Assembly (NCBI GenBank): GCA_958437495.1
Contig: CAUBOH010000002.1
Span: 1-64,000 of the forward strand
DNA: 64,000 nt
Direction: 5' to 3'
Source of the DNA: an uncultured Collinsella sp.
Lineage (GTDB): Bacteria > Actinomycetota > Coriobacteriia > Coriobacteriales > Coriobacteriaceae
A model generated the notes under the pieces. The model was not told the DNA's origin. It made no database searches and saw only the letters and a list, made by a program, of their open reading frames with translations. The position numbers were made by a program, and so were the translations under genes. Shown here in pieces: positions 36,334 to 44,499 of this stretch (position 1 is the stretch's first letter; every line of letters begins with the position of its first letter).

Positions 36334-37554
36334 ATGGTTGATGAAGACTTTGCCTGGCGGCTTGCGCAGGACCTTGTGAAGATTGACAGCTCGGACCCCG
36401 GCGCATATGAGGGCGAGATCGAGCACTTCATTAAGAGGCTCATTGAGCAGCGGCTGGCACAGCTTGATAGTCCTGCGCTCGATGCCGTGCAGATTAAGGA
36501 GCTCGAAGTACTCCCCGGGCGCCGCAACCTTATGGTCACCGTGCCGGGACTGAGCGACGAGCCGCGGCTGGTCTATATCTGCCATATGGATACCGTTACC
36601 TTGGGCGATGGCTGGGACGCGGACATCGCACCGCTTGGGGCGGTTGTGCGCAACGACAAACTCTATGGCCGCGGCTCCTGCGACATGAAGGGCGGCCTGG
36701 CTTGCGCCATTGCTGCGCTTGTCCACGCACTCGAGCGCGTAGCGGCGGAGGGCGAGCTGCCCCACCGCGGCTTCTCGCTCATCTGCTCGGTCGACGAGGA
36801 GGACTTTATGCGCGGCTCCGAGGCGGCCATCGATGCCGGCTGGGTCGGCTCGCGCGAATGGGTGCTGGACACCGAGCCCACCGACGGGCAGATTCAGGTG
36901 GCGCACAAGGGGCGCACGTGGTTCGAGATTGAAATGGCTGGCGTGACGGCGCATGCGAGCCAGCCATGGAAGGGCGCGGATGCCGTCGCCGCCATGGCCG
37001 AGGTCGTCTGCGCGCTGCGCCATGCGTTCGCGGCGCTGCCCGTGCATGATGAGCTGGGGCCATCGACCATCACGTTTGGACAGATCGAGGGTGGCTATCG
37101 CCCCTATGTCGTGCCCGACCACGCCAAGGTCTGGGTCGACATGCGCCTGACACCGCCGACCGATACGGCCGCCGCGACGCGCATGGTAGAGCAGGCCATC
37201 GCCGACGCCGAAGCCGCGGTCCCCGGCTGCCATGGCAGCTATACCGTGACAGGCGACCGCCCCGCCATCGAACGCGATCCGGTCTCTCCCCTTCTAGCTG
37301 CGCTCAAGCACGCAGCAGACGATGTGACGGGCGCGGACACGACCGTCGGCTTCTTTACCGGCTATACCGACACTGCCGTCATTGCCGGCAAGACGGGTAA
37401 CCGCAACTGCATGAGCTATGGCCCAGGCTCGCTCGCGCTCGCCCACAAGCCCAACGAATATGTGCCCCACGCCGATATCGTTCGCTGCCAGCAGGTGCTG
37501 ATCACGCTCGCCGACAACATGCTCTGGGGCGCGGATAGCCAAGTTGGGGCATAA
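36334..37554 (+). CDS. M20-family metallopeptidase (ArgE/DapE type)
   Basis: A 406-aa zinc amidohydrolase. VYICHMDTVTLGDGWD (about 77-92) has the first His and Asp. LYGRGSCDMKGGLA holds the bridging aspartate, SVDEEDFMRGS the catalytic and ligand glutamates, and DTEPTDG the next ligand. A dimerisation domain follows (HKGRTWFEIEMAGVTAHAS). It probably deacylates an N-acyl amino acid or cleaves a dipeptide; the exact substrate is unknown. ATG 36334 has GAGG upstream; a frame opening 30 nt earlier lacks a site. The DUF1015-like gene starts 38 nt downstream and is probably in the same operon. Confidence 0.9.
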   Translation: MVDEDFAWRLAQDLVKIDSSDPGAYEGEIEHFIKRLIEQRLAQLDSPALDAVQIKELEVLPGRRNLMVTVPGLSDEPRLVYICHMDTVTLGDGWDADIAPLGAVVRNDKLYGRGSCDMKGGLACAIAALVHALERVAAEGELPHRGFSLICSVDEEDFMRGSEAAIDAGWVGSREWVLDTEPTDGQIQVAHKGRTWFEIEMAGVTAHASQPWKGADAVAAMAEVVCALRHAFAALPVHDELGPSTITFGQIEGGYRPYVVPDHAKVWVDMRLTPPTDTAAATRMVEQAIADAEAAVPGCHGSYTVTGDRPAIERDPVSPLLAALKHAADDVTGADTTVGFFTGYTDTAVIAGKTGNRNCMSYGPGSLALAHKPNEYVPHADIVRCQQVLITLADNMLWGADSQVGA

Positions 37555-37592
37555 TAAGCCGCGAACAACCGACTCGCGCGTTAGGACCGTCC

Positions 37593-38282
37593 ATGAAAGC
37601 TCTTCCGTTTCCCTGCATCCGCCCGGCTCAGGACCGCGTGCTCGAGGCGCTGCCTGCGATGGGCAGCATTCTGAGCAGCAACGAAGCCCTGCGCGGCGCG
37701 ATTGCCGATGGGTTCATGCTCAAGGATCCGGGTGCGGCATACTACGTGTACGAGTGTTCGGGAGAGCCGGGACGCGTAACGGGTGTCGTGGCGATCTGCC
37801 CGGTTAACGTGCTGACGGGCAGCGACGAGGCTGTCACCGAGAGCATCGACGCCCCCGCCGCGGCGCGCGCGATCGCCGAGCTCAAGGTTCAGCCGCGCCC
37901 CGTGTCGCTCGCCTACGAGGCGTCGCCCGTCATGGATATCATCCTGGGCGCTGCCAAAGAGGGCGCATCGCTCTACGCCGTCACCGATCCCGCGGGCATC
38001 ACGCACCGCGTGTGGGAGGTCAAGCGCGAGGACGCTGTTGCCGCCATCCGCGCCATGCTCGATCAGGCGCCCGACCCGGTGTTCGCCGGTGACTCCGCCT
38101 ATGCCGCCGCACTGGCTGGGGCATCGCAGATTCTGGCCGACGAGGCCCGCACCGCCGGCGCCTACTCTGGCAAAGAGCCGTTCAACTTTGCTGTAGCCGT
38201 GCTGTTCCCCACCGCGCAGGTCAGCGGCGGCGCGCCGCAGGTTCCGACGGGTCTGCTCACTCACCAAATCTCACGGTTCTAG
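37593..38282 (+). CDS. Short DUF1015-like protein
   Basis: 229 aa. The N-terminus FPCIRPAQDRVLEALP matches the DUF1015 opening (F.AIRP). AAYYVYECSGEPGRVTGVVAICPVNVLTG follows the family's YYVY/GI pattern, and the end KEPFNFAVAVLFPTAQV recalls its NFxMAVLFP tail. Typical DUF1015 proteins are about 400 aa, so this is a reduced form lacking roughly the C-terminal half. The function of the family is unknown. AGGA precedes ATG 37593. It follows the M20 peptidase by 38 nt in a probable two-gene operon ended by the hairpin at 38326-38366. Confidence 0.65.
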   Translation: MKALPFPCIRPAQDRVLEALPAMGSILSSNEALRGAIADGFMLKDPGAAYYVYECSGEPGRVTGVVAICPVNVLTGSDEAVTESIDAPAAARAIAELKVQPRPVSLAYEASPVMDIILGAAKEGASLYAVTDPAGITHRVWEVKREDAVAAIRAMLDQAPDPVFAGDSAYAAALAGASQILADEARTAGAYSGKEPFNFAVAVLFPTAQVSGGAPQVPTGLLTHQISRF

Positions 38283-38325
38283 CGGACTCAAACGCTAAGC
38301 TGGAAAACCCAGCATCCAAACAAAC

Positions 38326-38366
38326 AAGGGGCGGGGATGCAGCAAACGCATGCACCTCCGCCCCTT
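38326..38366. terminator. Bidirectional terminator
   Basis: AAGGGGCGG (38326-38334) pairs with CCGCCCCTT (38358-38366), with an inner TGCA/TGCA pairing. It is located between the convergent DUF1015-like and histidine phosphatase genes. Confidence 0.75.
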
Positions 38367-38411
38367 TCGCATCAAACAATTACGACAGCAAACCGCACCG
38401 CAACGCCAGCG

Positions 38412-39047
38412 TTATCCACGCTGCGGACCTGCCGCCGCCACAAGCGACTCTAGCCCCAGCTCGCGCGCGTAATCCTCCTGCGTAAAGACTTCGACCAGGT
38501 CAAACGTATCGGCCGCATCGTCAAACGCAAAATGCAGCACCGAGCAATTGCCTGGCACGCGCTCGCGCTCGTCGGCCGCCGCTCCCCTCACGTGGTCCAA
38601 AAACTCCTTGATAGCCGAGGCATGGCTCACCGCAAGGACGCACTCATGGTCCGGACGTCGCATAAGATCGGTCAACGTCGCCACCATGCGCTCACGCACC
38701 TGCATCTGACCCTCGCCGCCAAACTGGCGATAGAAGTCGCGCCACGGGCGCTCGGGCATGAGCATCACGCGCTCGGCTTCAAAATCGCCAAAGAACCACT
38801 CGCGCAGGCCGTCTAGGCGCTCGTAGGCAAGGCCCGGCCACAGGTTGGCGATAGTCTGCTCGGTGCGATGCAGCGTCGAGGTGTAGGCATGGTCGGGCTC
38901 AATGCCGCGCGCACGCAAAAACATGCCGGCGCGCGCCGCCTGGTCGCAACCCAGCTGCGTGAGCGGCGAGTCGCTCCAGCCCTGAATAATGCGCTTGAGG
39001 TTGAATATCGTCTGTCCATGACGGACCAGATACAGGTCTTTATTCAT
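38412..39047 (-). CDS. Histidine phosphatase (phosphoglycerate mutase-like), copy 1
   Basis: A 211-aa cytoplasmic phosphohydrolase. LVRHGQTIFN (residues 7-16) holds the RHG motif with the phospho-accepting histidine, followed by IQGWSDSPLTQLG. A second catalytic His lies in VLAVSHASAIKEFL near 140. The family includes cofactor-dependent phosphoglycerate mutase, alpha-ribazole phosphatase and broad-specificity phosphatases; the length fits the broad group. It lies 18 nt downstream of a second family member on the same strand, a tandem duplication that has diverged considerably. Confidence 0.88.
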   Translation of the reverse strand: MNKDLYLVRHGQTIFNLKRIIQGWSDSPLTQLGCDQAARAGMFLRARGIEPDHAYTSTLHRTEQTIANLWPGLAYERLDGLREWFFGDFEAERVMLMPERPWRDFYRQFGGEGQMQVRERMVATLTDLMRRPDHECVLAVSHASAIKEFLDHVRGAAADERERVPGNCSVLHFAFDDAADTFDLVEVFTQEDYARELGLESLVAAAGPQRG

Positions 39048-39065
39048 AGGGGGTCCCTTCGTTCG

Positions 39066-39608
39066 TTACCAATCAAGGAGCGAAAACGCCCCGTCGCGAT
39101 AGCCAAAATGAAGCACGGCGCCGTTGTCGGGTTGTTCTCCCCCGCCGGTCACGTACTCAAGAAACTCCTGGCAGGCAGAGCCGTGGGAGACTGCCAACAC
39201 GCAGTTGTGCTGCGGCCGGCCCATAATACGGGACAGCGCCGCGACCATACGTGCGCGAAGCTCACTTTCCGACTCGCCGCCAAAGGCAACCGGATAATCG
39301 CCCCAGGGCTGCGGCGGCATCTTGTGATTTGATGTACCTTCCAGCGAACCCAAATGCCACTCGCGCAGGTCGTCGACCAGCTCAATGGAACGGCCCGCGC
39401 CAACGATAAGCTCGGCCGTACGCCGCGCCCGACCCAACGGCGAGGAATACACATGATCAAAGGCCACGCCACGCGCCGCAAACGCCGTGCGCGTCGCCAG
39501 CGCTTGCTCGCACCCGCGCTCCGTGAGCGGCGAGTCTTGCCAGCCCTGCAAAATGTTCTGCACATTGAGCTCAGTCTGCCCATGCCGCACCAAATACAGA
39601 TCTGCCAC
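39066..39608 (-). CDS. Histidine phosphatase (phosphoglycerate mutase-like), copy 2
   Basis: 180 aa, same fold as its neighbour. LVRHGQTELN (RHG) near the N-terminus, ILQGWQDSPLTERG, and a second histidine in VLAVSHGSACQEFL. I place the start at GTG 39608 (VADLYLVRHG) with GGGGAGG immediately upstream. Reading further back would translate a family-A repeat into KGACPLCG and is rejected. Ends 18 nt before copy 1. The two share residues such as QGWxDSPLT, indicating local duplication. Its specific substrate is unknown. Confidence 0.85.
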   Translation of the reverse strand: MADLYLVRHGQTELNVQNILQGWQDSPLTERGCEQALATRTAFAARGVAFDHVYSSPLGRARRTAELIVGAGRSIELVDDLREWHLGSLEGTSNHKMPPQPWGDYPVAFGGESESELRARMVAALSRIMGRPQHNCVLAVSHGSACQEFLEYVTGGGEQPDNGAVLHFGYRDGAFSLLDW

Positions 39609-39622
39609 ACGCCCTCCCCTCG

Positions 39623-39662
39623 TATCACCACAAAGGGGACAGGCACCTTTGTAGTGGTTTTG
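39623..39662. repeat. Family A palindrome, copy 5
   Basis: TATCACCACAAAGGGGACAG, core GCACC, then TTTGTAGTGGTTTTG. It lies 30 nt beyond the nitroreductase stop (- strand) and directly before the downstream histidine phosphatase start. Confidence 0.8.
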
Positions 39663-39691
39663 CCGCCGGATCACGCCACGGCGACGCTCAA

Positions 39692-40363
39692 CTACACCAG
39701 TACGTCGGCGAGCGGACGCTTGGGTACGTGGTGCACCCGTACCTCGTCACGCCAGTAATTAATTGAGCCGTCGGGGTTGGAATCGATCGCATCGATCATC
39801 TGCGTCTCGGCCGGCACGCCAAAGGCCATGATCAGCTTGAGCTCATACTTGTCGTTATCGAGCCCCATGGCATCAATCGCATGGGGCGTAAAGGCCTTGA
39901 GCATGCAGGCTGCCACCTCGGGCGCGGCGCTGCGGGCGGCGAGCATCATCGTCTGCGCGGCAATGCCCGTGTCGACCTCGGTAATGGGAGCGGCAGGCTT
40001 GCCCGGAACGGCGCGCTCGGCCAGAATCGCGATGTAGCCGGTCGGGCGCTCGCCCTCGGCAGGACCCGGCCAATCCTTAAGCGCACCGGCCCACGCGAGC
40101 TCATCGAACACGCGAGCGCAGTCCTCGGCACCGCTCACCACATGAAAACGAAGACGCTGAGCATTGGCACCACAGGGAGCCAAGTGCGCCAGCTCCGCCA
40201 GCTCAAGCAAAAACTCGCGCGGCACGCGCATGGACTCGTCAAAGCGACGGCACGTGCGGGCGCGACGAACCAACGCATCAAACGTATCCAAGCCGAGCTT
40301 TTCGCAACCCTGCTTTGCCATCGACTCCGCGCTCGACGGCGCCGCGGGAACAGCTTCGTTCAT
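39692..40363 (-). CDS. Nitroreductase-family protein
   Basis: A 223-aa FMN-dependent nitroreductase-like oxidoreductase. LVRRARTCRRFDESMRVPRE (about 30-49) is the FMN-phosphate-binding RRSxRxF segment. APCGANAQRLRFHVV (about 60-75) corresponds to PSxxNxQPW, and GIAAQTMMLAARS matches the family's central helix. The FMN loop near the C-terminus is less typical. ATG 40363 has GGGGG about 7 nt upstream; the long upstream frame is not protein-like. Monocistronic, followed by a family-A palindrome. Confidence 0.82.
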   Translation of the reverse strand: MNEAVPAAPSSAESMAKQGCEKLGLDTFDALVRRARTCRRFDESMRVPREFLLELAELAHLAPCGANAQRLRFHVVSGAEDCARVFDELAWAGALKDWPGPAEGERPTGYIAILAERAVPGKPAAPITEVDTGIAAQTMMLAARSAAPEVAACMLKAFTPHAIDAMGLDNDKYELKLIMAFGVPAETQMIDAIDSNPDGSINYWRDEVRVHHVPKRPLADVLV

Positions 40364-40625
40364 AGGGACCCCCAATAAAAGGCAATTGTTCTTAGGAGAA
40401 TCTAACCCAAAACGTAGGCAATTACACTCGACGGCATAATGTTCCACAGCTGTTGAATACTCCCCGTCAAAGCGGGGACAAAAGTAACAACTCGGGAAGA
40501 TGGGGCGACAATTCGCCCTCCCCGGCCCATACGCCAGCGCCCTTGGGCGATACTTGTTGCAGCAACTGCGGCATACGCCGCAAAATACAGCAATGACGGC
40601 AAACACCGCACGGAAAGGAGACATT

Positions 40626-41228
40626 ATGGGCATCTTTAAGAACGATGACCAGCAGTCGAACCTATTTGGATTTGACGAGAAAAGCATGGCAGGCAAGGCA
40701 ATCAAGGCCGTGCGTTGGATCTACGCCATCACGGGTGTCATCGCGCTCATCGCCGGCATCGCGCTGTTGTTTGCGCCCGCCAAGTCCCTCATCTTCCTGA
40801 CGACTGTCCTGGGCGTCTACTTTATAATCACGGCAGCCATTAGGCTGTTCACCGCCATTTTTGAGCCGCTGCTGCCCGCCGGTTGGCGCGTGACGAGCAT
40901 CATCTCCAACCTGCTCATCATTCTGGGTGGCGTCATAATCCTGCGCAACCAGGCCTTCTCGACCGCGACGCTCACCACGCTCGTGGTGGTCGTGGCTGGC
41001 TTTGGCTGGATCGTCGAAGGTGTCATGTCCATTCTGGAGTCCGAGCTTTCGTCTAACCGCGCCCTCGCCATCCTGAGCGGCGTGCTCTCCATCATCGCCG
41101 GCATGTTCGTGTTTATCTATCCGCTGTGGTCGGCAAAGATGCTCGTCATCTTTAGCGGCGCCGCGCTCCTGGTGTTTGGCGTGACGCTCATTGTCCGCGC
41201 CATTCAGTTTGGCAAACTGGTGCACTAG
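40626..41228 (+). CDS. DUF308/HdeD-like membrane protein
   Basis: A 200-aa protein with about six transmembrane helices (residues ~28-195) arranged in pairs, and a short charged N-terminus (MGIFKNDDQQSNLFGFDEKS). Repeating G-x-x-x-x-I-x-P-like turns (LFAPAKSL, FIYPLWSAKM) match the HdeD/DUF308 fold, a membrane protein family linked to acid resistance in enterobacteria but of unknown function elsewhere. AAGGAG precedes ATG 40626. The YaiI-type gene starts on the next base after its stop, so they form an operon. Confidence 0.82.
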   Translation: MGIFKNDDQQSNLFGFDEKSMAGKAIKAVRWIYAITGVIALIAGIALLFAPAKSLIFLTTVLGVYFIITAAIRLFTAIFEPLLPAGWRVTSIISNLLIILGGVIILRNQAFSTATLTTLVVVVAGFGWIVEGVMSILESELSSNRALAILSGVLSIIAGMFVFIYPLWSAKMLVIFSGAALLVFGVTLIVRAIQFGKLVH

Positions 41229-41711
41229 ATGCCAAGAACGCTCTTTATTGATGCCGACGCCTGCCCGGTTACGCGCGAGTCAATCGACTGCGCGCGGCGG
41301 GCGGGCGTTGCCGTGGTTATCGCCGGCAACAGCACGCAAAACCTGGAGCGCCACATTCGCCGCGACGATCCGCACGATGCCGAGCACGCGCGACGCGGCT
41401 TTTGGGTCACCACGCTCGATGTGAGCGTGGGCGCCGATAGCGCCGACTTTGCCATTGTCGAACGCCTGCAGGCGGGCGACGTGGTCGTGACGCAGGACAT
41501 CGGCCTGGCGAGCATGGTGCTCGGCCGCGATGCCGCCGCCATCGGCGTGCGCGGACGCCTGTACGACAAAGCTACCATCGATATGCAGCTGTTTATTCGT
41601 CACGAAGAAAAGAAGGTGCGCCGCGCTGGCGGTCGCACCCGCGGACCGGCAGCCTTCACCAGCGAAGACCGCGCTCGCTTTAAGCGCAACCTCACCGAGC
41701 TGCTGCGCTAA
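41229..41711 (+). CDS. YaiI/YqxD family (UPF0178) protein
   Basis: 160 aa, typical length. LFIDADACPV (residues 5-14) is the family signature, followed by VVIAGNSTQ, DSADFAIV, GDVVVTQDIGLA and the basic tail RTRGPAAFTSEDRARF. The fold is PIN/NYN-like with conserved aspartates, so a nuclease role is suspected, but no function is established. Its ATG immediately follows the stop of the DUF308 gene, indicating translational coupling. A strong terminator lies just downstream. Confidence 0.92.
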   Translation: MPRTLFIDADACPVTRESIDCARRAGVAVVIAGNSTQNLERHIRRDDPHDAEHARRGFWVTTLDVSVGADSADFAIVERLQAGDVVVTQDIGLASMVLGRDAAAIGVRGRLYDKATIDMQLFIRHEEKKVRRAGGRTRGPAAFTSEDRARFKRNLTELLR

Positions 41712-41713
41712 CC

Positions 41714-41755
41714 AAGGCAGATTTTTGGGATATGCCCGGAAATCTGCCTTTTTGT
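41714..41755 (+). terminator. Terminator of the DUF308-YaiI operon
   Basis: AAGGCAGATTT pairs with AAATCTGCCTT (41714-41724 with 41740-41750), followed by TTTG and TTTTG. Confidence 0.9.
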
Positions 41756-41794
41756 TTTGAGCGGTGTGAGCGCTCGGAATCCATGACCCAACAA

Positions 41795-41869
41795 AAAAAC
41801 GGACTTCAAAATGCCATGCGCCGCCGCATTGTGCAGGCGCCGAGCATGGCTATTTTGAAGCCCGTTTTG
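41795..41869 (-). terminator. Terminator of the metal permease gene
   Basis: On the - strand the arms AAAACGGGCTTCAAAATAGC and GCATTTTGAAGTCCGTTTTT pair almost completely, with an inner CCATGC/GCATGG stem, and end in a T-run. It lies 11 nt after the permease stop. Confidence 0.85.
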
Positions 41870-41879
41870 TTAAGCCTAC

Positions 41880-43010
41880 TTAGAGGCCGAAGGCGGAAAG
41901 GATGAGGCCCCAGCCGGCGCCGATAACGTACATCATGACCAGGAACACGGCGTTTTCGCGAGCGCTGCGGTTGGTGCGGAACAGCACCAGGTAGCCCACG
42001 CCGGCGGAAATGAGCGTGCCGGCGAGCATCGGCGCCAGCTGCAGCGCGCCTTCCAGGTACAGCTGCGTGATGACCACGCTGGCCGAGCAATTGGGGATCA
42101 GCCCGACAAGCGCCGAACCCAGGACAGCGAGCGTCTCGTTGCCGCGCAGGAACTGCTCGATTGCGGACTCGCCAAAGGTCTCGAGCACGGCGACCAGAAT
42201 CAGCGTCACCAGGAAAATGAATACCGATACCTGCACGGTGTGCGAGATGGCGCTGCGGATGATTGCCAGGAGGGGCGCACCCTCGTGGGAGTGACCGTGC
42301 TCATAGCCGCAAGCACAGCCGCGCTCGTGAGCATGATCGCCCTCGTGGCCGTGCTCATGGCCGTGTTCGTGACCGTGCTCATGGCCGCGCTCGTGACCGT
42401 GCCCATGCTCGTCCTCATCCTCGTCGCAGCCGCAATGATCGCGCTCGCACAGCTCATGGATGTGATCGGCACTCACGCCCGCCTCGGCCACTTCGTCAAT
42501 GATGTCGCCCCCGGTATGGTCGTCGTGCGCGCAGTTCACATGAGCCGGATTGGCAGCGGTCCCCAGCACGGTACGGCGAATCGCCGCATGCGCGCGGGCA
42601 TTACGACGAAGGCCGCGGATGGCCGCATCCACGATAAAGCCCGTGACCAGAGCAATCAGCGCCTTCGAGGCGAGCAGCATCGCCATGATCTGCACGGGAA
42701 CTTGCTCGGCGAGCAACAGCGGCAACATCTCATCGGAGGTCGAGAGGAACACGGCGACCAGCGTACCCAGCGTCACGACACGGCCGGCGTACAGCGTTGC
42801 TGCCATGGCCGAAAATCCGCACTGCGGCACCATGCCCAGCAGCGAGCCAACCACGGGACCCGCGGCGCCGGCGCGCTTGATGGCCCCGTTAACGCGGTCG
42901 CCTGCAACGTGCTCAAGGGTTTCAAGAGCTAAATACGTCACCAACAAAAACGGCACCAGCGACAACGTGTCCTTGCCGGCGTCGAGCAGAATATCAATCA
43001 GCAAATCCAT
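41880..43010 (-). CDS. ArsP_2-type (putative manganese/metal) permease with His-rich loop
   Basis: A 376-aa inner-membrane permease with about ten helices in two homologous halves: GSLLGMVPQCGFSAMAATLY (first half) and GSALVGLIPNCSASVVITQL (second half) are the same motif repeated, each with a central Pro-x-Cys. The ~100-residue cytoplasmic loop is dominated by His-Gly-Glu-His repeats (about residues 200-245) plus cysteines, a probable metal sink. The family is annotated as putative manganese or arsenic transport; the metal is not proven. ATG at 43010 with AAAGG upstream. A CCTAG/CTAGG palindrome lies in the divergent promoter region. Confidence 0.8.
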   Translation of the reverse strand: MDLLIDILLDAGKDTLSLVPFLLVTYLALETLEHVAGDRVNGAIKRAGAAGPVVGSLLGMVPQCGFSAMAATLYAGRVVTLGTLVAVFLSTSDEMLPLLLAEQVPVQIMAMLLASKALIALVTGFIVDAAIRGLRRNARAHAAIRRTVLGTAANPAHVNCAHDDHTGGDIIDEVAEAGVSADHIHELCERDHCGCDEDEDEHGHGHERGHEHGHEHGHEHGHEGDHAHERGCACGYEHGHSHEGAPLLAIIRSAISHTVQVSVFIFLVTLILVAVLETFGESAIEQFLRGNETLAVLGSALVGLIPNCSASVVITQLYLEGALQLAPMLAGTLISAGVGYLVLFRTNRSARENAVFLVMMYVIGAGWGLILSAFGL

Positions 43011-43053
43011 GACGGATGGAACCTTTCGTGTCTTTCGGCAGCATTGTAAAAGT

Positions 43054-43070
43054 CCTAGCGGTCAACTAGG
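43054..43070. promoter_or_regulatory. Candidate operator upstream of the metal permease
   Basis: CCTAGCGGTCAACTAGG, a palindrome with 5-bp arms and 7-bp centre, 44 nt upstream of the permease start and flanked on both sides by ATTGTA (TACAAT on the permease strand, a possible -10). It might be a DtxR/MntR-type site; a regulator of that family is encoded at 49151-49540. Sequence evidence is weak. Confidence 0.35.
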
Positions 43071-43180
43071 GTATTGTAGTTGTCCCGGGCGCGATGCCAA
43101 TAGTTGCACATGGTAAACTATCATCTCGCCATAACTCGAAAACCCGAGCCACACAACGCGGCCCATCCAAGGAGCAGCAT

Positions 43181-44149
43181 ATGAACGTATCGCAAGCACT
43201 CGAATACGAGCGCCAGCCGTTTATTCCCATGTTTATCTACGGCGACCACGGCGCAATGGAGTCCGAGCGCCAGAAGGGCGAGGAGGCCCTCAAGGTGCTC
43301 GAGACCGAGTATTTTACCGCCGAGGACGACCCCGGCTTCGACTTTGCCACCGTGCGTGACCTGGCCGACCGTAACCGCGACCTGTGCGACCAGATCGGCG
43401 AGGCGCGTCTGCGCAACGTAACGCCCGCGACGCTTTCGCGTGGTCTGTCCGATGCCGACACCTGCGCGGCCATCGGTAAGATGCAAAAACGTACCGCCGC
43501 ATCGGTCATGCGCGAGATCCGCGGCGACCGCGACGCACTCGGCGTGGCCTACGCCCGCAAACCCATCCAGGGCACCGTGCTGGGCATCGACATCGAGACC
43601 ACCGGCCGTGCGCCCGAGCGCGGCTATATCATCAACGTGGGCTGGGAGATTATGGACCTCACGAGCGACGCCGTCCCGCACGACGCCGAGGCGCACTACT
43701 GCGGTCTGCCCGACATCTATCGCGGCGAGGATGTGCCGCTATCGAACATCCATCACATCACCTGGGACGACATCGACGGCAAAAAACCGTTCCGCGAGAA
43801 CAAGGAGCTGCAGAAGCAGCTGCTCAAGCTCATGAAGAAGTACCCGTACATGGCGCACAACGCCGCCTTTGAGGACAGTTGGTTCAAGATTCACCTGGAC
43901 GGCTACGCCGAGGCGCGCCGTGCCGGCAAGATCATCGTCATCGACTCACGCCAGATCTGCCGCAGCCTGGACGCCGACGTGCGCTCGCTTCCCCGCGAGT
44001 CCGCGCCCGCCGCGCTCGAAAACTGGGCGCGCCGCCGTGGCACCCTCGCCGCCGACGCCAACGAGCAGCACCTGGGCCTGGACGACACCGACCTCATGCT
44101 CCGTACCGTCCAGGCCGAGTTCAACCTCAAGAACCTGTTTGCCAAGTAG
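43181..44149 (+). CDS. DEDD-family 3'-5' exonuclease domain protein
   Basis: 322 aa. An N-terminal ~125-residue helical region of unknown role precedes a DnaQ/RNase T-like exonuclease domain: GIDIETTGR (ExoI, D-x-E), MAHNAAFEDSWF (ExoII, Asn/Asp) and HLGLDDTDLMLRTV (ExoIII, with D in place of the usual HxAxxD spacing). It probably degrades single-stranded DNA or RNA 3' to 5'. ATG 43181 follows AAGGAG by 6 nt; the longer frame is not supported. Transcribed divergently from the permease. Confidence 0.82.
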   Translation: MNVSQALEYERQPFIPMFIYGDHGAMESERQKGEEALKVLETEYFTAEDDPGFDFATVRDLADRNRDLCDQIGEARLRNVTPATLSRGLSDADTCAAIGKMQKRTAASVMREIRGDRDALGVAYARKPIQGTVLGIDIETTGRAPERGYIINVGWEIMDLTSDAVPHDAEAHYCGLPDIYRGEDVPLSNIHHITWDDIDGKKPFRENKELQKQLLKLMKKYPYMAHNAAFEDSWFKIHLDGYAEARRAGKIIVIDSRQICRSLDADVRSLPRESAPAALENWARRRGTLAADANEQHLGLDDTDLMLRTVQAEFNLKNLFAK

Positions 44150-44499
44150 AAACGCCTGCGACAAGCTTGGCCCTGCTCACGAGCGGCCTCACAGCGGGAA
44201 ACCCCGCAGCGGGGCCGCCCCACGTTCCACAGATAGATCTGCCATCACAAATTCTGAACCCTCATTTTGAACGATTTCGGCCAATTCCCGACACGTAATT
44301 CGTTGTCGGATGGTGATGCATCGATATAAAAAGTGCAGCAATTGAGTATTTATATGCCATAGCTAAGCTGCGAGAACATTGATTTTGAACGTACCAACCC
44401 ATAATTGCGTCAAGCTTTTGGACAGCATTTGGTTAGGCCCCTAAAACGACTTTCCCACTCAGCGACATCAACACGGCATTAGCTGACACGATATATACC
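44150..44499. other. AT-rich gene-free interval with repeat motif
   Basis: 350 nt between the exonuclease and the nuclease-like gene. The first ~75 nt are GC-rich and contain the hairpin AGCGGGAAACCCCGC (44193-44207). From ~44230 the composition becomes AT-rich. GTGCAGCAATTGAGTATTTA (44333-44352) resembles the motif repeated at 45721 and 45933. CCGACACGTAATTCGTTGTCGG-like arms (44288-44309) form a palindrome. No gene is seen. Confidence 0.5.

Noticed and set aside
39609..39674. N-terminal extension KGACPLCG of the second histidine phosphatase
   Set aside because: It is the translation of a family-A repeat; the GTG at 39608 has a better ribosome site.
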